Under the pieces are notes generated by a model that ran no database searches, was not told where the DNA came from, and saw only the letters and a list, made by a program, of their open reading frames with translations. The position numbers were made by a program, and so were the translations under genes. This document shows, one piece after another, positions 47,140-61,434 of a stretch of DNA of 64,000 nucleotides (positions are counted from its first letter, which is position 1; every line of letters starts with the position of its first letter). The DNA comes from an uncultured Prochlorococcus sp. (lineage in GTDB: Bacteria; Cyanobacteriota; Cyanobacteriia; PCC-6307; Cyanobiaceae). Location: contig CACAXR010000001.1 in the NCBI GenBank assembly GCA_902536555.1, positions 124,001 through 188,000 of the forward strand, given 5' to 3'.

Positions 47140-47286
47140 AATGACAAAATCGTCAACAAGTATTAATTAGCATCAGTCTCAGGCAATAGAATAATAAGAA
47201 TTCAGTATTGAAAGGGAGAGTCATAGAAACTATTTTTTCAAGAAATAGATCTTTCTTAAATATAAAGATTTATATATAATCAAAAG

Positions 47287-47350
47287 TTTTCCACAAACTT
47301 TAGTTTATTAGTTATTTCTAAAAAATAAGCTGTGGAAAAATTGTGAAAAA
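47287..47350. promoter_or_regulatory. cluster of DnaA-box-like motifs
   Basis: TTTTCCACA (47287), TGTGGAAAA (47331), TGTGAAAAA (47342). Confidence 0.4.
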
Positions 47351-47402
47351 AATCCCACCCCCCGGGGAAATATTTTCCAAAATTTCCAATTTTTTTTATC
47401 TT

Positions 47403-47774
47403 TTAATCCATTGATTCCCACATTTTTTTTATTTCATAAAATAAAGTTTGTGCAATTGGTATAGGCCAATACATTTCAAAAGATCTAGTTGATTCTTGAC
47501 TTTCAAACACAAACCTCAAGTCCCATTCATTCTTGTTCCCCTCTAACTCTATATACCAAGGTAGTTGCTCTATTTCTAAAGTAATCGACTCCTCATCCAT
47601 TAATTGATTTTTGACATTCGATAATTGTTCATTAAGTCTTAGGATTAAAATATAGAGTGAATAAAATTCGCTTTTTTTTAATTCAATCGACCAATTATCA
47701 ACACCAATCAAGAAACAATATTTGCCTTTTTTAAAATCTCTTAATAGTCTCCATCTTTTTTGATCCTTTACCAA
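47403..47774 (-). CDS. DUF1818-like cyanobacterial protein
   Basis: WRLLRDFKKGKYCFLIGVDNWSIEL. Confidence 0.75.
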   Translation of the reverse strand: MVKDQKRWRLLRDFKKGKYCFLIGVDNWSIELKKSEFYSLYILILRLNEQLSNVKNQLMDEESITLEIEQLPWYIELEGNKNEWDLRFVFESQESTRSFEMYWPIPIAQTLFYEIKKMWESMD

Positions 47775-47776
47775 AA

Positions 47777-48013
47777 TTAACCAGGAAGTAAATCTGGTTG
47801 GTCTTGTTCATCACTTAATTCAATAATTGACCTTTGAACAGGTTTAATAGTTGACTCCTCTAAAAGACCATCAAAATCATCAAAACGCCTTTGTTTAGCT
47901 CTGAAAGCGATTCTTACTGTTGTTAGATATCTATTCGTTGATTTTCTTATTAAACTCTCTCCTCTTTTGGCGAGATCATTAGAATCAAGGCCAGAATTAT
48001 TTGATATGTTCAT
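47777..48013 (-). CDS. rpoZ: RNA polymerase subunit omega
   Basis: [30 protein letters not shown]. Confidence 0.88.
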   Translation of the reverse strand: MNISNNSGLDSNDLAKRGESLIRKSTNRYLTTVRIAFRAKQRRFDDFDGLLEESTIKPVQRSIIELSDEQDQPDLLPG

Positions 48014-48087
48014 GAATTTTTTTTACTATAAGTTTATCTTACAATTTATTGGTGCGGTTCAAAACATAAATTACAAAACTCACTTAA

Positions 48088-49680
48088 TTGATTAATAGTA
48101 AAAATTCTATAATGGAAAAAAATTTATCTGGAACACTCGCTATTGATTTAGGAAATACTAATACTGTAATTGCTTTTCAAGATCAAAAAGATAAAAATTC
48201 TGTTCTAGTTCAAATCCCAAATATTACATCATCTCCAGGGGTTATTCCTACAGCAGTTTGGTACGAGGATCCTTTAAAAATTACTAAAATTGGTATTAGC
48301 GCTATTAACATGAGGGACAATTCTAATTCTGAATTGTTTTTCCATTCAAATTTTAAAAGATTAATTGGAAATCCTATAGAAAAAAGTAATAAAAAAAATA
48401 TTTTAAATCCAAACGAGTGTGGAGAAAAATTTTTTCAAATTTTATGGGCTAATATTCCTCAAAAATATGAGATAAACAGACTAGTTTTAACTGCTCCAAT
48501 AGATACATACAAGGGTTACAGAGCATGGTTAGTTAACCTTTGCGAGAAAATATCTGTGAATGAAATAGCTTTAGTTGATGAGCCAACTGCGGCAAGTTTA
48601 GGCATTAATTTACCTTTTGGTTCCAAAATTATGACAATAGATATTGGAGGTAGCACAATTGATATGAATATAATCAAGATAGATGGGGGAGAAGGAAAAT
48701 CTGGACCAATTGCTGAACTATTAAAATTCAATGGGAATGATGTCAGCTCAATTTCAAAACAAAAAATAAGGTGTGCTGAAATTATCGGTAAAACAGGCTC
48801 AAAAATTGGTGGAAAAGATATTGATCAATGGATCGTTGATTATTTTATTCCAGAAAGTAACTATGCAATTAACCTTTTAAAGGCAGAACAAATCAAATGT
48901 AAACTTAGCTCTTCTGCAATAAAAAATGAAGATAAATATCCAACCAAATTATTAACTGAACAATATCAAGAAAAAGAGTTCTACCTAAGTAAAGAAATAC
49001 TTGAGAAAATACTCATTAAAAATAATCTCCTTAATCACCTGAATTCCTTACTTAAAGATTTATTAAATCAAGCTAGAGCTAAATTTTGCACCGTAGATGA
49101 CTTAAGTGCAATTATTTTGGTAGGAGGAGGAACACAGATACCATTAGTTAAAGAATGGATTACAAATAAAATTTCAAAAATACAAATAAAGACTCCACCT
49201 CCTGTTGAATCAATAGCTTTAGGAGCTTTAGCAATGACCCCAGGCGTCAAAATTAAAGACATCCTAAACAAAGGATTATCTATAAGATTACTTAATAGAA
49301 GAGAACGAAAACACTTTTGGCATCCTATTTTTTATAAAGGTCAAACGTGGCCAACTGAAATTCCATATAACCTTATACTTCAAGCCAGTAAAAATGATCA
49401 GAATATCTTCGAAATAATTATTGGAGAAACAAAAAAAGAAAGAGAATATGATGTAATTTTTGAAAATGGATTACCAAAATTATCAGAGATTCAAAGTGAA
49501 GAAGAAATTATAAAGTGGGATCAAAAACCACTAAAAATCGAACTAGAAAATAAATCTAATCTTGGAGAAGACAATTTAAAGCTTTTCTTCAGAATCACTA
49601 AAAAAGCTGATTTATTAGTTAAGTGTTTCAATATACAAGATGAATTCTTAGGAGAATATAATTTAGGAAATATCTTCTGA
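48088..49680 (+). CDS. Hsp70/DnaK-like ATPase
   Basis: AIDLGNTNTVIAF, VDEPTAASLG, MTIDIGGSTIDM, LVGGGTQIPLV. Confidence 0.9.
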   Translation: MINSKNSIMEKNLSGTLAIDLGNTNTVIAFQDQKDKNSVLVQIPNITSSPGVIPTAVWYEDPLKITKIGISAINMRDNSNSELFFHSNFKRLIGNPIEKSNKKNILNPNECGEKFFQILWANIPQKYEINRLVLTAPIDTYKGYRAWLVNLCEKISVNEIALVDEPTAASLGINLPFGSKIMTIDIGGSTIDMNIIKIDGGEGKSGPIAELLKFNGNDVSSISKQKIRCAEIIGKTGSKIGGKDIDQWIVDYFIPESNYAINLLKAEQIKCKLSSSAIKNEDKYPTKLLTEQYQEKEFYLSKEILEKILIKNNLLNHLNSLLKDLLNQARAKFCTVDDLSAIILVGGGTQIPLVKEWITNKISKIQIKTPPPVESIALGALAMTPGVKIKDILNKGLSIRLLNRRERKHFWHPIFYKGQTWPTEIPYNLILQASKNDQNIFEIIIGETKKEREYDVIFENGLPKLSEIQSEEEIIKWDQKPLKIELENKSNLGEDNLKLFFRITKKADLLVKCFNIQDEFLGEYNLGNIF

Positions 49681-50223
49681 GCCATTGCTACTTAGGAAAA
49701 CTCCTTCTTCATTATCAACAATATTTAGACGTACACTAATACTTTCACTTTTACTAGTTGGAACTTTTTTACCACAAAAATCAGGTTGAATAGGTAATTC
49801 TCTATGACCTCTATCTACCATTACTAACAACATCACTCTCTTTGGCCTACCCCAAGAATATAGAGCATCCATTGCAGCTCTAATTGTTCTACCTGTATAA
49901 ATTACGTCATCTATCAATAGAATTTCTTGTTTCTCAATAGGCGTTGGAATATCAGTTGCTTTTATTAGTCGTGTTCCAACTCGATTTTGATCATCTCTAT
50001 AAAAAGTTGGATCAACTATTCCTTTTCTCATTTTTAAACCTGTCTTAAGCAATAATTCTTTTTCTAAAACTATGGAAAGATCAATTCCTCTAGTAGGTAT
50101 ACCCACCAAAAGAAGGTTGTCCAAGTTTTTTACTTTTTCAATAATTTCGGAAGTTAAACGTGAAATGGTTTTTCTAAATTCTTCTTCATTAAGTATTACG
50201 ATCCTCTTTGTTCTATTGGGCAT
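49663..50223 (-). CDS. pyrR: bifunctional pyr operon regulator/uracil phosphoribosyltransferase
   Basis: LLVGIPTRGIDLS; ILLIDDVIYTGRTIRAAMDAL. Confidence 0.9.
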   Translation of the reverse strand: MPNRTKRIVILNEEEFRKTISRLTSEIIEKVKNLDNLLLVGIPTRGIDLSIVLEKELLLKTGLKMRKGIVDPTFYRDDQNRVGTRLIKATDIPTPIEKQEILLIDDVIYTGRTIRAAMDALYSWGRPKRVMLLVMVDRGHRELPIQPDFCGKKVPTSKSESISVRLNIVDNEEGVFLSSNGSEDIS

Positions 50224-50359
50224 GGTTTATAAAAAATAAAATATATTCAATATTTTCTTAAATTAGCAAAAGCTAACTATATTAAAAATAAATTGTTAAA
50301 GAGTAGCGTTTAAAGCTAGATTTAATTATGGATCACTTAAAAACTAATTTGATCTAAAT

Positions 50360-51982
50360 ATGTCAAAGATTATCAGCAAAAATATAAATAAATTAAGTAA
50401 TTCACAGAGCCCTGTAGTTCTTGCAATACTTGATGGCTGGGGGTATCGAGAAGATTCATCCAACAATGCTATAAAAAGTGCGAACACACCAATCATGGAT
50501 TCTTTGTGGCATGCATATCCTCATACTTTAATAAGCGCTAGTGGATCTGATGTAGGCCTCCCAGATGGTCAAATGGGTAATTCAGAAGTAGGACATTTAA
50601 CCATAGGCTCTGGAAGAATAATCCAGCAAGAACTTGTAAGGATATCAAATGTTATAAAAAATAATCAGCTAACCAGGGTTCATGAATTAAGTGAGATGGC
50701 TGATTCATTGAAAAAAAATAATTCTACTTTACATATCACAGGATTATGTTCTGACGGAGGAGTACATAGTCATATTGACCATTTATTAGGTTTGATAAAA
50801 TGGGCATCGGATAAAGGTATCAAAAAAGTAGCAATACATATTATTACTGATGGAAGAGATACTCCTGCAAAAAGCGCATCTAAATATCTTGATCAAATAG
50901 ATTCATGCATAAAAAAATTCAAAACAGGTGAGATCGCCTCTATTTGTGGAAGATACTGGATAATGGATAGAAATCTTTTGTGGGATAGAACCGAAAAAGC
51001 ATATTCTAATTTGACTGATCCAGATATTAAAGTAACAAATCTTTCTCCAAAAGATTACATAAAAAAAAGTTATGACAGAAATATAACTGACGAATTTATA
51101 GAGCCTGCACGCATGTCTGAAAACTATCTCAAAGATGGGGATAGTTTGATTTGCTTTAACTTCCGCCCAGATAGAGCGAGACAAATAATCCAATCCCTCT
51201 CTCATCAAAAATTCTTAGATTTCGAGAGAAAATGGTTTCCAACTATAGATTTGATTACATTTACCCAATATGATCCAAATTTACCTGTTAAAATTGCATT
51301 TCCTCCAGAATCTCTCAATAATTTTATTGGTCAAATAGTTTCAGAAAACGGACTCAAACAATATAGAACAGCAGAGACAGAAAAATATCCTCACGTAACA
51401 TATTTTTTTAATGGAGGAGTTGAAATCCCGCTTCCTGGAGAAGAGAGACATTTAATTCCATCTCCAAGAGTCGCGACTTATGATATGGAGCCCGAAATGT
51501 CTGCAGAAGAATTAACTATTAGTTGTTCCAAAGCAATTAAAAGTGGAAAATATGCCTTTATTGTAATTAATTTCGCTAATCCTGATATGGTAGGTCACAC
51601 AGGCAACATGAATGCAACAATTAAAGCTATAGAAACAGTGGATAAATGTATAGGTAAAATAGTTAATGCTACTGGAGAAATGGGTGGAAGCATTCTTATA
51701 ACAGCCGATCATGGTAACGCAGAGGTAATGAAAGGGCCTTCAGGGGAACCATGGACTGCACACACAATAAATAAAGTTCCATTAATTTTTATTGAAGGTG
51801 AAAAAAGAAAAATTCCAAATATGGGAAATGAGATAAATTTAAGGGATAATGCTGGCTTAGCAGATATTGCACCAACTCTATTACAATTACTGAGTCTTCC
51901 AATACCAAAAGAAATGACTGGAAAATCTCTAATCAAAGAAGTCGAACTAAAAGGGTATAATAAGGTCGTACAACACGCCTAA
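50360..51982 (+). CDS. gpmI: 2,3-bisphosphoglycerate-independent phosphoglycerate mutase
   Basis: [33 protein letters not shown]. Confidence 0.96.
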   Translation: MSKIISKNINKLSNSQSPVVLAILDGWGYREDSSNNAIKSANTPIMDSLWHAYPHTLISASGSDVGLPDGQMGNSEVGHLTIGSGRIIQQELVRISNVIKNNQLTRVHELSEMADSLKKNNSTLHITGLCSDGGVHSHIDHLLGLIKWASDKGIKKVAIHIITDGRDTPAKSASKYLDQIDSCIKKFKTGEIASICGRYWIMDRNLLWDRTEKAYSNLTDPDIKVTNLSPKDYIKKSYDRNITDEFIEPARMSENYLKDGDSLICFNFRPDRARQIIQSLSHQKFLDFERKWFPTIDLITFTQYDPNLPVKIAFPPESLNNFIGQIVSENGLKQYRTAETEKYPHVTYFFNGGVEIPLPGEERHLIPSPRVATYDMEPEMSAEELTISCSKAIKSGKYAFIVINFANPDMVGHTGNMNATIKAIETVDKCIGKIVNATGEMGGSILITADHGNAEVMKGPSGEPWTAHTINKVPLIFIEGEKRKIPNMGNEINLRDNAGLADIAPTLLQLLSLPIPKEMTGKSLIKEVELKGYNKVVQHA

Positions 51983-52003
51983 AGTTGATACAAGTATTTA
52001 AAG

Positions 52004-52231
52004 ATGATTCAAATTTTAAGTTGGATATGGGTATTTTCTGGAGCGCTCCTAATACTTTTAGTTCTACTTCATAGTCCCAAAGGGGACGGAATGGGAGGAA
52101 TCGCTGCTAGTGGTAGCTCCATGTTCAATAGCGCTAGCAGTGCCGAAGCATCTCTTAATAAGATAACTTGGACTTTTTTAATTATATTTTTGTCCCTCGC
52201 AATTATTCTTAGCGCTGGCTGGATTTCATAA
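52004..52231 (+). CDS. secG: preprotein translocase subunit SecG
   Basis: LLVLLHSPKGDGMGGIAASGSSMFNS. Confidence 0.93.
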   Translation: MIQILSWIWVFSGALLILLVLLHSPKGDGMGGIAASGSSMFNSASSAEASLNKITWTFLIIFLSLAIILSAGWIS

Positions 52232-52244
52232 AATTCCAATAAAA

Positions 52245-52270
52245 AAGGGATTATTTATAAATAATCCCTT
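52245..52270. terminator. bidirectional terminator-like palindrome between secG and groEL
   Basis: AAGGGATTATTTATAAATAATCCCTT with A-run on the secG side (T-run for groEL strand). Confidence 0.75.
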
Positions 52271-52304
52271 CAATTAAAAATTAAATTTATTAACTATTAA
52301 TTAG

Positions 52305-53969
<1,665 letters not shown>

Positions 53970-53993
53970 TTAATAATTTTTGAAACAAATATT

Positions 53994-54305
53994 TTAGCCA
54001 ACTACAGCTAAAATATCCTTTTCTGAGAGCAAGACATATTCATCTCCTCCCAATTTAATGTCTGTTCCAGCATATTTGCTGTACAAGACTTTATCGCCAA
54101 TACTCACTTCTGGAGTTTGTCGAGAACCATCGTCATTAAGTTTCCCAGGACCTACCTGAGCAACTTCTCCGACCTGTGGTTTTTCCTTAGCTGAATCAGG
54201 CAAAAGAATGCCCCCAGCAGTTTTTTCCTCAGACGCGGAAACTTTAATAAATATTCTATCTCCCAGTGGTTTTACTGTAGAGACTGTAAGTGAAACAGCT
54301 GCCAT
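53994..54305 (-). CDS. groS: co-chaperonin GroES
   Basis: [25 protein letters not shown]. Confidence 0.98.
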
Positions 54306-54350
54306 AGATTAATGGAGGATCATGATTGAGACGCTTAGCGTCATAAAAAT

Positions 54351-54370
54351 GGATAGAGAATTCTCGATCC
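54351..54370. promoter_or_regulatory. dyad upstream of groES
   Basis: GGAT-a-GAGAATTCTC-g-ATCC, with a second dyad GACGC-TTA-GCGTC at 54330-54342. Confidence 0.4.
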
Positions 54371-54520
54371 GTATCATCAACAACATAATCCGCAAAGGAG
54401 CATTTAAACCATACTTTAACTGTGCGGGTGGCCGAACCCATTTAACGAATCTACCCATAAGGTGGTAGTATTTTCGGATTATAAGCTGTAAAAAATCAGC
54501 TAATCATCACCAATTAATAA

Positions 54521-55984
<1,464 letters not shown>

Positions 55985-56023
55985 TTACTCATAAATATCT
56001 AAACTTCAATAATTTTAAATTTA

Positions 56024-56428
56024 ATGGCAATTTCTCTTAAGGTTTTAGCTCCTAATAAAAATGTTTATCAAGGCGAAGCTGAAGAAGTAATTCTTCCAAG
56101 CACTACTGGGCAACTAGGTATACTTCCAGGACATATTTCTTTAGTTACAGCTATAGATATTGGCGTTTTAAGGCTAAGAATGAATTCTCAGTGGAAATCG
56201 ATAGCTCTAATGGGAGGCTTTGCTGAAATTGAATCAGATGAAGTCATAGTTTTAGTTAACAACGCAGAAATCGGTTCTGAAATTAATGTTCAAAATGCCG
56301 AACAAGATCTTAAAGAAGCAAAATTAGCAATTAGTAAATTTTCTGAAAATGAAAAAAATCCAGAGAAAATAAAAGCCTTGAAAGAGATTTCGAAGGCCGA
56401 AGCAAGGATTCAAGCGGCAAAGAACTAA
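56024..56428 (+). CDS. atpC: ATP synthase F1 subunit epsilon
   Basis: [37 protein letters not shown]. Confidence 0.97.
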   Translation: MAISLKVLAPNKNVYQGEAEEVILPSTTGQLGILPGHISLVTAIDIGVLRLRMNSQWKSIALMGGFAEIESDEVIVLVNNAEIGSEINVQNAEQDLKEAKLAISKFSENEKNPEKIKALKEISKAEARIQAAKN

Positions 56429-56430
56429 TT

Positions 56431-56907
56431 TTAAGCAGTTCCACAAAAAGTTACTTCGGGAAACTTCAACTTAGCTTCTTCTAATTTTTTAGTTTTACCC
56501 TCTTCTTGCCAATAATTTATTACCTCTGTGGCTTTATTCAATATTTCAATTCTTTCATTATCTGTAATCCAACCTTTATTCTCTAGTTCGCTTTTTAGTT
56601 TTTCCCAAGCATCATCTCTTGGCCAAAAATAATAAGCAGTTAAAGGGCTTGGGCCTCCCCCAACTATTTGATCAACAGCTAAAGCAACATTATCTGGTAA
56701 CCATAAAACTTTAATAATGAACCTTCCTTCGTTAGGCTTGGGGGTATAACCGGTAGGTACTCCATCTTCATCTATTGTTGCAGCTGCTAAAACTGCTGAA
56801 GCTCCCATCATTCCCAAATTCGGAGAAGAATCTTTAGAGTTATGGGTATTACCGTTTTTGTCTTTTTTTTCTGTTGAATTTTGATTTAACTTATCTGATG
56901 AGGTCAT
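56431..56907 (-). CDS. PSRP-3/Ycf65 family ribosomal protein
   Basis: [43 protein letters not shown]. Confidence 0.88.
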   Translation of the reverse strand: MTSSDKLNQNSTEKKDKNGNTHNSKDSSPNLGMMGASAVLAAATIDEDGVPTGYTPKPNEGRFIIKVLWLPDNVALAVDQIVGGGPSPLTAYYFWPRDDAWEKLKSELENKGWITDNERIEILNKATEVINYWQEEGKTKKLEEAKLKFPEVTFCGTA

Positions 56908-57012
56908 TCAGTTATTTATATTCCATAATTAATTTATCAGTTTATGGTCACATTTTGATTGATTTATTCAAAATTTCTTGATTTTAATTATTGATAATTT
57001 CTAAATTGAATT

Positions 57013-57171
57013 TTATCTATCATAAGAGACTTGATAAAAATCATAAATTGTAGCCTCTAAAGAATCCCAAAGATCTTTGGGTATATCGTTTTCTTCCGCA
57101 AACATTCCAAGCTGACTAGCCAAGCCTCTTGCTTGAGATAGTTTCGAATCATATGAATCTGAATTATTCAT
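57013..57171 (-). CDS. 52 aa hypothetical protein
   Basis: MNNSDSYDSKLSQARGLASQLGMFAEENDIPKDLWDSLEATIYDFYQVSYDR. Confidence 0.55.
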   Translation of the reverse strand: MNNSDSYDSKLSQARGLASQLGMFAEENDIPKDLWDSLEATIYDFYQVSYDR

Positions 57172-57225
57172 TTTTGAAATTTAAACTTCATAAAAAATAA
57201 AACTAATAACTTGATAAGTCAAATT

Positions 57226-58551
57226 CTAAAATTCTAAATCAGAAATTTCTTTTAGTGCAGCAATACTTAAAACTTCTGGGTTTGTATCTGCGACCAGGAC
57301 ATCGTCTTCAATTCTTATCCCTATGCCTTTCCATTTCTCATCTATAGGGGGTTGTCCCTCAGGTACTGGGATCCTATCACTTATGTAGATCCCAGGTTCT
57401 ACCGTAAGAATCATTCCATTCTGTAATGGCACTTCATAGTCCCCCATTCTGTATGCTCCAACATCATGAACATCTAAGCCGAGCCAATGTCCAGTTCTAT
57501 GCATGTAAAGATGTTTATAAGATTGATTCTCAATTATCTCCTCAGTACTACCTGACAATAAACCAATTTCTTTTAATCCTTCTATGAGAATTGTTAAAGC
57601 AACATTATGAACATGGCTAGAATTCGATCCTTTTACAGCACTTTTAATTGCACTTTTCTGGGCACTCAATACGATTTCATAGATAACTTTTTGCTCATTC
57701 GAAAATTTACCACCAATTGGAATAGTTCTTGTTATGTCTCCATTGTAATAATCAATAAGTGAGCAACCAGCATCCACTAACAATAAATCTTCCTTCTTCA
57801 AGGGGGAGTTATTTGAAGTGTAATGCAAAATACAGGCGTTATCTCCTGATGCAACAATTGAGTTATAAGCCGGTCCTCTCGCCCCTTTTTCCAGAAAAAA
57901 TCCCTCCAGAAGACCCTGAATTTGTCTTTCATTTTTCTTTGATGAGATTGATTCCCTAACTAATTCATGAGCTTCTGCTGAGATTTGAATAGCCTCTCTC
58001 ATTCTCTTAATTTCAAATTCACTTTTAATTAATCTCATCTCATTTAAATAAATTTCTGGAGATTTTATAGAATTTCCACCAATGCCTAATCTTGAGCGAT
58101 TTTCAAGTTGTTGTGAAAAAATTTCCAGTATTATTTTCTCAACTGATGGATGCTTGCCAATAGAAAAAACAAGTTCGTCAGAACCATTTATATAGGCTGG
58201 GAGTAACTCTTTTAATTCGTTTATTGAGTGAGCCTTATCAGCATTAAACTCTTTTTCAGCGCCTTCTAAACCCCATCTAAAGCCATGCCAGACTTCGCTT
58301 ATAACATCTTTAGGAGCAACAAACATAATAAATCTTTCTCCCTTTGGCTTATGCGATAAGAAAAGAGCGATAGCATCTGGCTCATCGAAACCGGTTAAAT
58401 ACCAAAAATTACTATCTTGTCTAAAAGGATATTCGCAATCGGCATGATGTTTTACAAGGTTAGCCCCGGGGATAATAGCAGCTTTTCCATTTAAATTATT
58501 GAGGAAGATTTCTCTTCTTTCTTCAAAAACTTTATTTTCAGGTTTAAACAT
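57226..58551 (-). CDS. pepP: Xaa-Pro aminopeptidase (aminopeptidase P)
   Basis: HADCEYPFRQDSNFWYLTGF, LLVDAGCSLIDYYNGDITRT, HRTGHWLGLDVHDVG, TVEPGIYI. Confidence 0.94.
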   Translation of the reverse strand: MFKPENKVFEERREIFLNNLNGKAAIIPGANLVKHHADCEYPFRQDSNFWYLTGFDEPDAIALFLSHKPKGERFIMFVAPKDVISEVWHGFRWGLEGAEKEFNADKAHSINELKELLPAYINGSDELVFSIGKHPSVEKIILEIFSQQLENRSRLGIGGNSIKSPEIYLNEMRLIKSEFEIKRMREAIQISAEAHELVRESISSKKNERQIQGLLEGFFLEKGARGPAYNSIVASGDNACILHYTSNNSPLKKEDLLLVDAGCSLIDYYNGDITRTIPIGGKFSNEQKVIYEIVLSAQKSAIKSAVKGSNSSHVHNVALTILIEGLKEIGLLSGSTEEIIENQSYKHLYMHRTGHWLGLDVHDVGAYRMGDYEVPLQNGMILTVEPGIYISDRIPVPEGQPPIDEKWKGIGIRIEDDVLVADTNPEVLSIAALKEISDLEF

Positions 58552-58624
58552 AGATTGTGTATTGGCGTGTTTAAAAAAAAATGGAAGAATGAATTAATAC
58601 AGATTTAGTAACTAATCTATTTTA

Positions 58625-59602
58625 ATGGAACCAAGTGTTTACGGTTTAATTGTTCTTATAGTAATTATTTTAATTGGGTCAGCATGTTGTTCGGGAGTAG
58701 AAGCTGCTTTTTTAGCTGCAAATTCGATTCGAATTCTAGAGATAGCCTCTAAACAAAAACCAAAGAGTTCTGCAAATCAACTCCTTAAACTTAGAAAACA
58801 TCTTGGAAGAACATTAACTGTAATTACTATTACTAATAATGGATTTAACATAATTGGAAGTCTTATTTTAGGTGTATATGGAGCATTGGTTATTAATAGT
58901 AGTTATGGCCTAACCCTGTTTTCAATTTCTTTTTACATACTAGTCGTACTAGTAGGAGAAGTACTACCTAAGGCTCTTGGTACAAGATTCTCAGTTCAAA
59001 TAGCATTATTATCTGTTCCTATCTTGAGAATATTGCATACTTTAATGAAGCCATTTTTAGTATTAATTGAACAAATATTTCCAGTTATTACGGCAGAAAA
59101 TGAAATTTCAACAGATGAAGAAGAAATTAGACAATTGGCAAAAATTGGAAGCCAAAAAGGTTTGATAGAAGCTGATGAAGCAGCAATGATATTTAAGGTT
59201 TTTCAATTAAATGATTTAAAAGCTAAAGATTTAATGATCCCTAGAGTATCAGCACCTTGTCTTGATGGGTCTTCGAATCTTGAAGAAATTTCAAAACTTA
59301 TAATGAGCGATAACTCCCCATGGTGGGTTATTTTGGGAGATAAAGTTGACAAAATACAGGGGGTAGTTCCCCGTGAGAGAATGCTAGCAGAATTAATTAA
59401 TGGAAAAAATAAAAAATTATTGTCAGAAATTTGCGAACCTGTTGACTACATTCCCGAAATGATTAAGGCAGATCAATTATTAACAAGATTTGACAAGAAT
59501 CATAAAGGAGTGAAAGTAGTAGTAGATGAATTTGGAGGATTCGTGGGCATTATTGGTGCAGAAGCTGTGTTATCTGTTTTAGCTGGCTGGTGGAAAAAAT
59601 AA
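58625..59602 (+). CDS. CNNM/DUF21 transporter-associated CBS protein
   Basis: SACCSGVEAAFLAAN; LTVITITNNGFNIIGS; VGEVLPKALGTR. Confidence 0.9.
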   Translation: MEPSVYGLIVLIVIILIGSACCSGVEAAFLAANSIRILEIASKQKPKSSANQLLKLRKHLGRTLTVITITNNGFNIIGSLILGVYGALVINSSYGLTLFSISFYILVVLVGEVLPKALGTRFSVQIALLSVPILRILHTLMKPFLVLIEQIFPVITAENEISTDEEEIRQLAKIGSQKGLIEADEAAMIFKVFQLNDLKAKDLMIPRVSAPCLDGSSNLEEISKLIMSDNSPWWVILGDKVDKIQGVVPRERMLAELINGKNKKLLSEICEPVDYIPEMIKADQLLTRFDKNHKGVKVVVDEFGGFVGIIGAEAVLSVLAGWWKK

Positions 59603-59605
59603 ATC

Positions 59606-60847
59606 ATGGAACAATTTAAAATTAAAAAAAATTATTTACTTTTAAAAAATTGGTGGGAGACTATTGATCTTACAAACTATGAAAAAAGTTATTTTAATAG
59701 GGACATAATTTCTTTTAATCAACAACTTTTTAGGCTCAAAGAAAAAAAAATAAGAATTGGCGCATATGGTAAATCAGGCGTAGGGAAATCTTCTGTTTTA
59801 AATTCTTTATTAGAAAAAGATATATTTAAAACAGATATTATCAACGGAACCACAAGAGAAATTCAGGCTGAAGAATGGAAATTTAACAATCAATCACTCA
59901 ACAGTATAGAGTTACTAGATTCTCCAGGATTTGATTTCTGCGATATTAAATCCCCAGATAAAGTTTACTCCTCTATAAATCACTCAGATCTTATTTTATT
60001 TATAATTTCTGGAGATTTAAATAGAAATGAGTTAAACGAAATCAGCTCTTTTATAAAAGATGGAAAAAAAATTATTTTAACTTTAAACAAAATCGATCTA
60101 TTAAATACAAATGAATTAAAAGAAATAACTGAAAATATAAAGTTCAAGCTTCCAAAAGATTTAAATATTCCAATAATCATTAATAATGAAAACAATCTTA
60201 AAAATTACATAGCAAAAATAATCAATCAATATGGTGAGATACTATTAACACTAAATTCTATTCAATCAGCTGACAAATTGTTTCTGAAAATAAAAGAGCA
60301 AAGATTGAAAAGAAGGCAGAAATTAGCTCAATCAACTATTGGTAAATTTTCAACTATAAAGGCATCCGCAGTAGCTCTTAATCCTTTTATTTTATTTGAT
60401 GTTGCTGGTAGTTTTGCACTAGATACTGCATTGATTAACGAATTAAGTAAGATTTACGGCTTAAAGTTTAGAGGTGAATCCACAAGAAAAATATTTAAAA
60501 ATATATCCATTAATAATTTATCTTTGGGAATCACTCAAGTCGGAGTTAATACCTCTTTCAACCTTATTAAGAAACTAATTCTTTTAACAGCACCTTTTAC
60601 TAACGGGCTTTCATTATTACCATATGGACCAATAGCAATTATTCAAGCTGCAATCGCGATATATTCTACAAAAATTCTAGGGAAATTAGCAGCACAAGAG
60701 ATATTTGTAAGAAGCAAAGCTTCTTTTATAGAACCTGCCATTTTGATCCAAAATATGAATTTTAATGACCAAGAGATTTTTAACTACTTAAATATTTATT
60801 TTTCAAGTAGAAATTTAAATAATAATTTTGTTAGTTTTCTACCTTAA
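59606..60847 (+). CDS. Era-like GTPase with C-terminal membrane region
   Basis: GAYGKSGVGKSSVLNSLL, LLDSPGFDFCD, LNKIDLL. Confidence 0.88.
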   Translation: MEQFKIKKNYLLLKNWWETIDLTNYEKSYFNRDIISFNQQLFRLKEKKIRIGAYGKSGVGKSSVLNSLLEKDIFKTDIINGTTREIQAEEWKFNNQSLNSIELLDSPGFDFCDIKSPDKVYSSINHSDLILFIISGDLNRNELNEISSFIKDGKKIILTLNKIDLLNTNELKEITENIKFKLPKDLNIPIIINNENNLKNYIAKIINQYGEILLTLNSIQSADKLFLKIKEQRLKRRQKLAQSTIGKFSTIKASAVALNPFILFDVAGSFALDTALINELSKIYGLKFRGESTRKIFKNISINNLSLGITQVGVNTSFNLIKKLILLTAPFTNGLSLLPYGPIAIIQAAIAIYSTKILGKLAAQEIFVRSKASFIEPAILIQNMNFNDQEIFNYLNIYFSSRNLNNNFVSFLP

Positions 60848-60855
60848 AACTTAAA

Positions 60856-61434
60856 ATGGAAAAAAGCATTGCTTTATTTGGTACGAGTGCTGATCCACCT
60901 ACAATTGGACACAAAAAAATTCTTGAAGAATTATCCAAAATTTATGCTTTTACCATTAGCTATGTGAGCAACAACCCCCAAAAAAAGCACATAGAGGATA
61001 TCTCAATTCGTAGCCATTTATTAAAAACTCTTATTGATGATTTAGATAATCCGAAAATTTTATTTAATCAAAAAATAAGTAGCCAATGGGCACTAGTGTC
61101 TATCAAAAAATGTAAAGAAATTTATAAATTTAATAATTTAGATTTTGTAATTGGGAGTGATTTAATTAAAGATATTTTCTACTGGAAAAATTTCGACAAA
61201 ATTATTTTGGAGGTAAGTTTTTTTATAATTTTAAGAGAGGGATATCCTGTTGAATCAAATACTCTTGAAATGTTAGAAACGAAAAGGGTGAAATTTAAGA
61301 TTTCAACCATCAAAACCCCAAACATTTCAAGTTCTAAGTTTAGATTAAATTTTAATTGTTCTAATTTACCGTCGTCGTTAATAGATATAGTTAAGAGGAA
61401 TAATTTATATGAATCCACAAAATTAGTTGAATGA
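60856..61434 (+). CDS. nadD: nicotinate-nucleotide adenylyltransferase
   Basis: IALFGTSADPPTIGHKKIL; ISSSKFR. Confidence 0.88.
   Translation: MEKSIALFGTSADPPTIGHKKILEELSKIYAFTISYVSNNPQKKHIEDISIRSHLLKTLIDDLDNPKILFNQKISSQWALVSIKKCKEIYKFNNLDFVIGSDLIKDIFYWKNFDKIILEVSFFIILREGYPVESNTLEMLETKRVKFKISTIKTPNISSSKFRLNFNCSNLPSSLIDIVKRNNLYESTKLVE

Noticed and set aside
50903-51936. Minus-strand ORFs inside gpmI
   Set aside because: Antisense to a highly conserved enzyme; no independent support.
54256-54441. 61 aa minus-strand ORF spanning the groES start and upstream region
   Set aside because: Overlaps groES in another frame and covers the promoter/UTR dyads; no recognisable domain.
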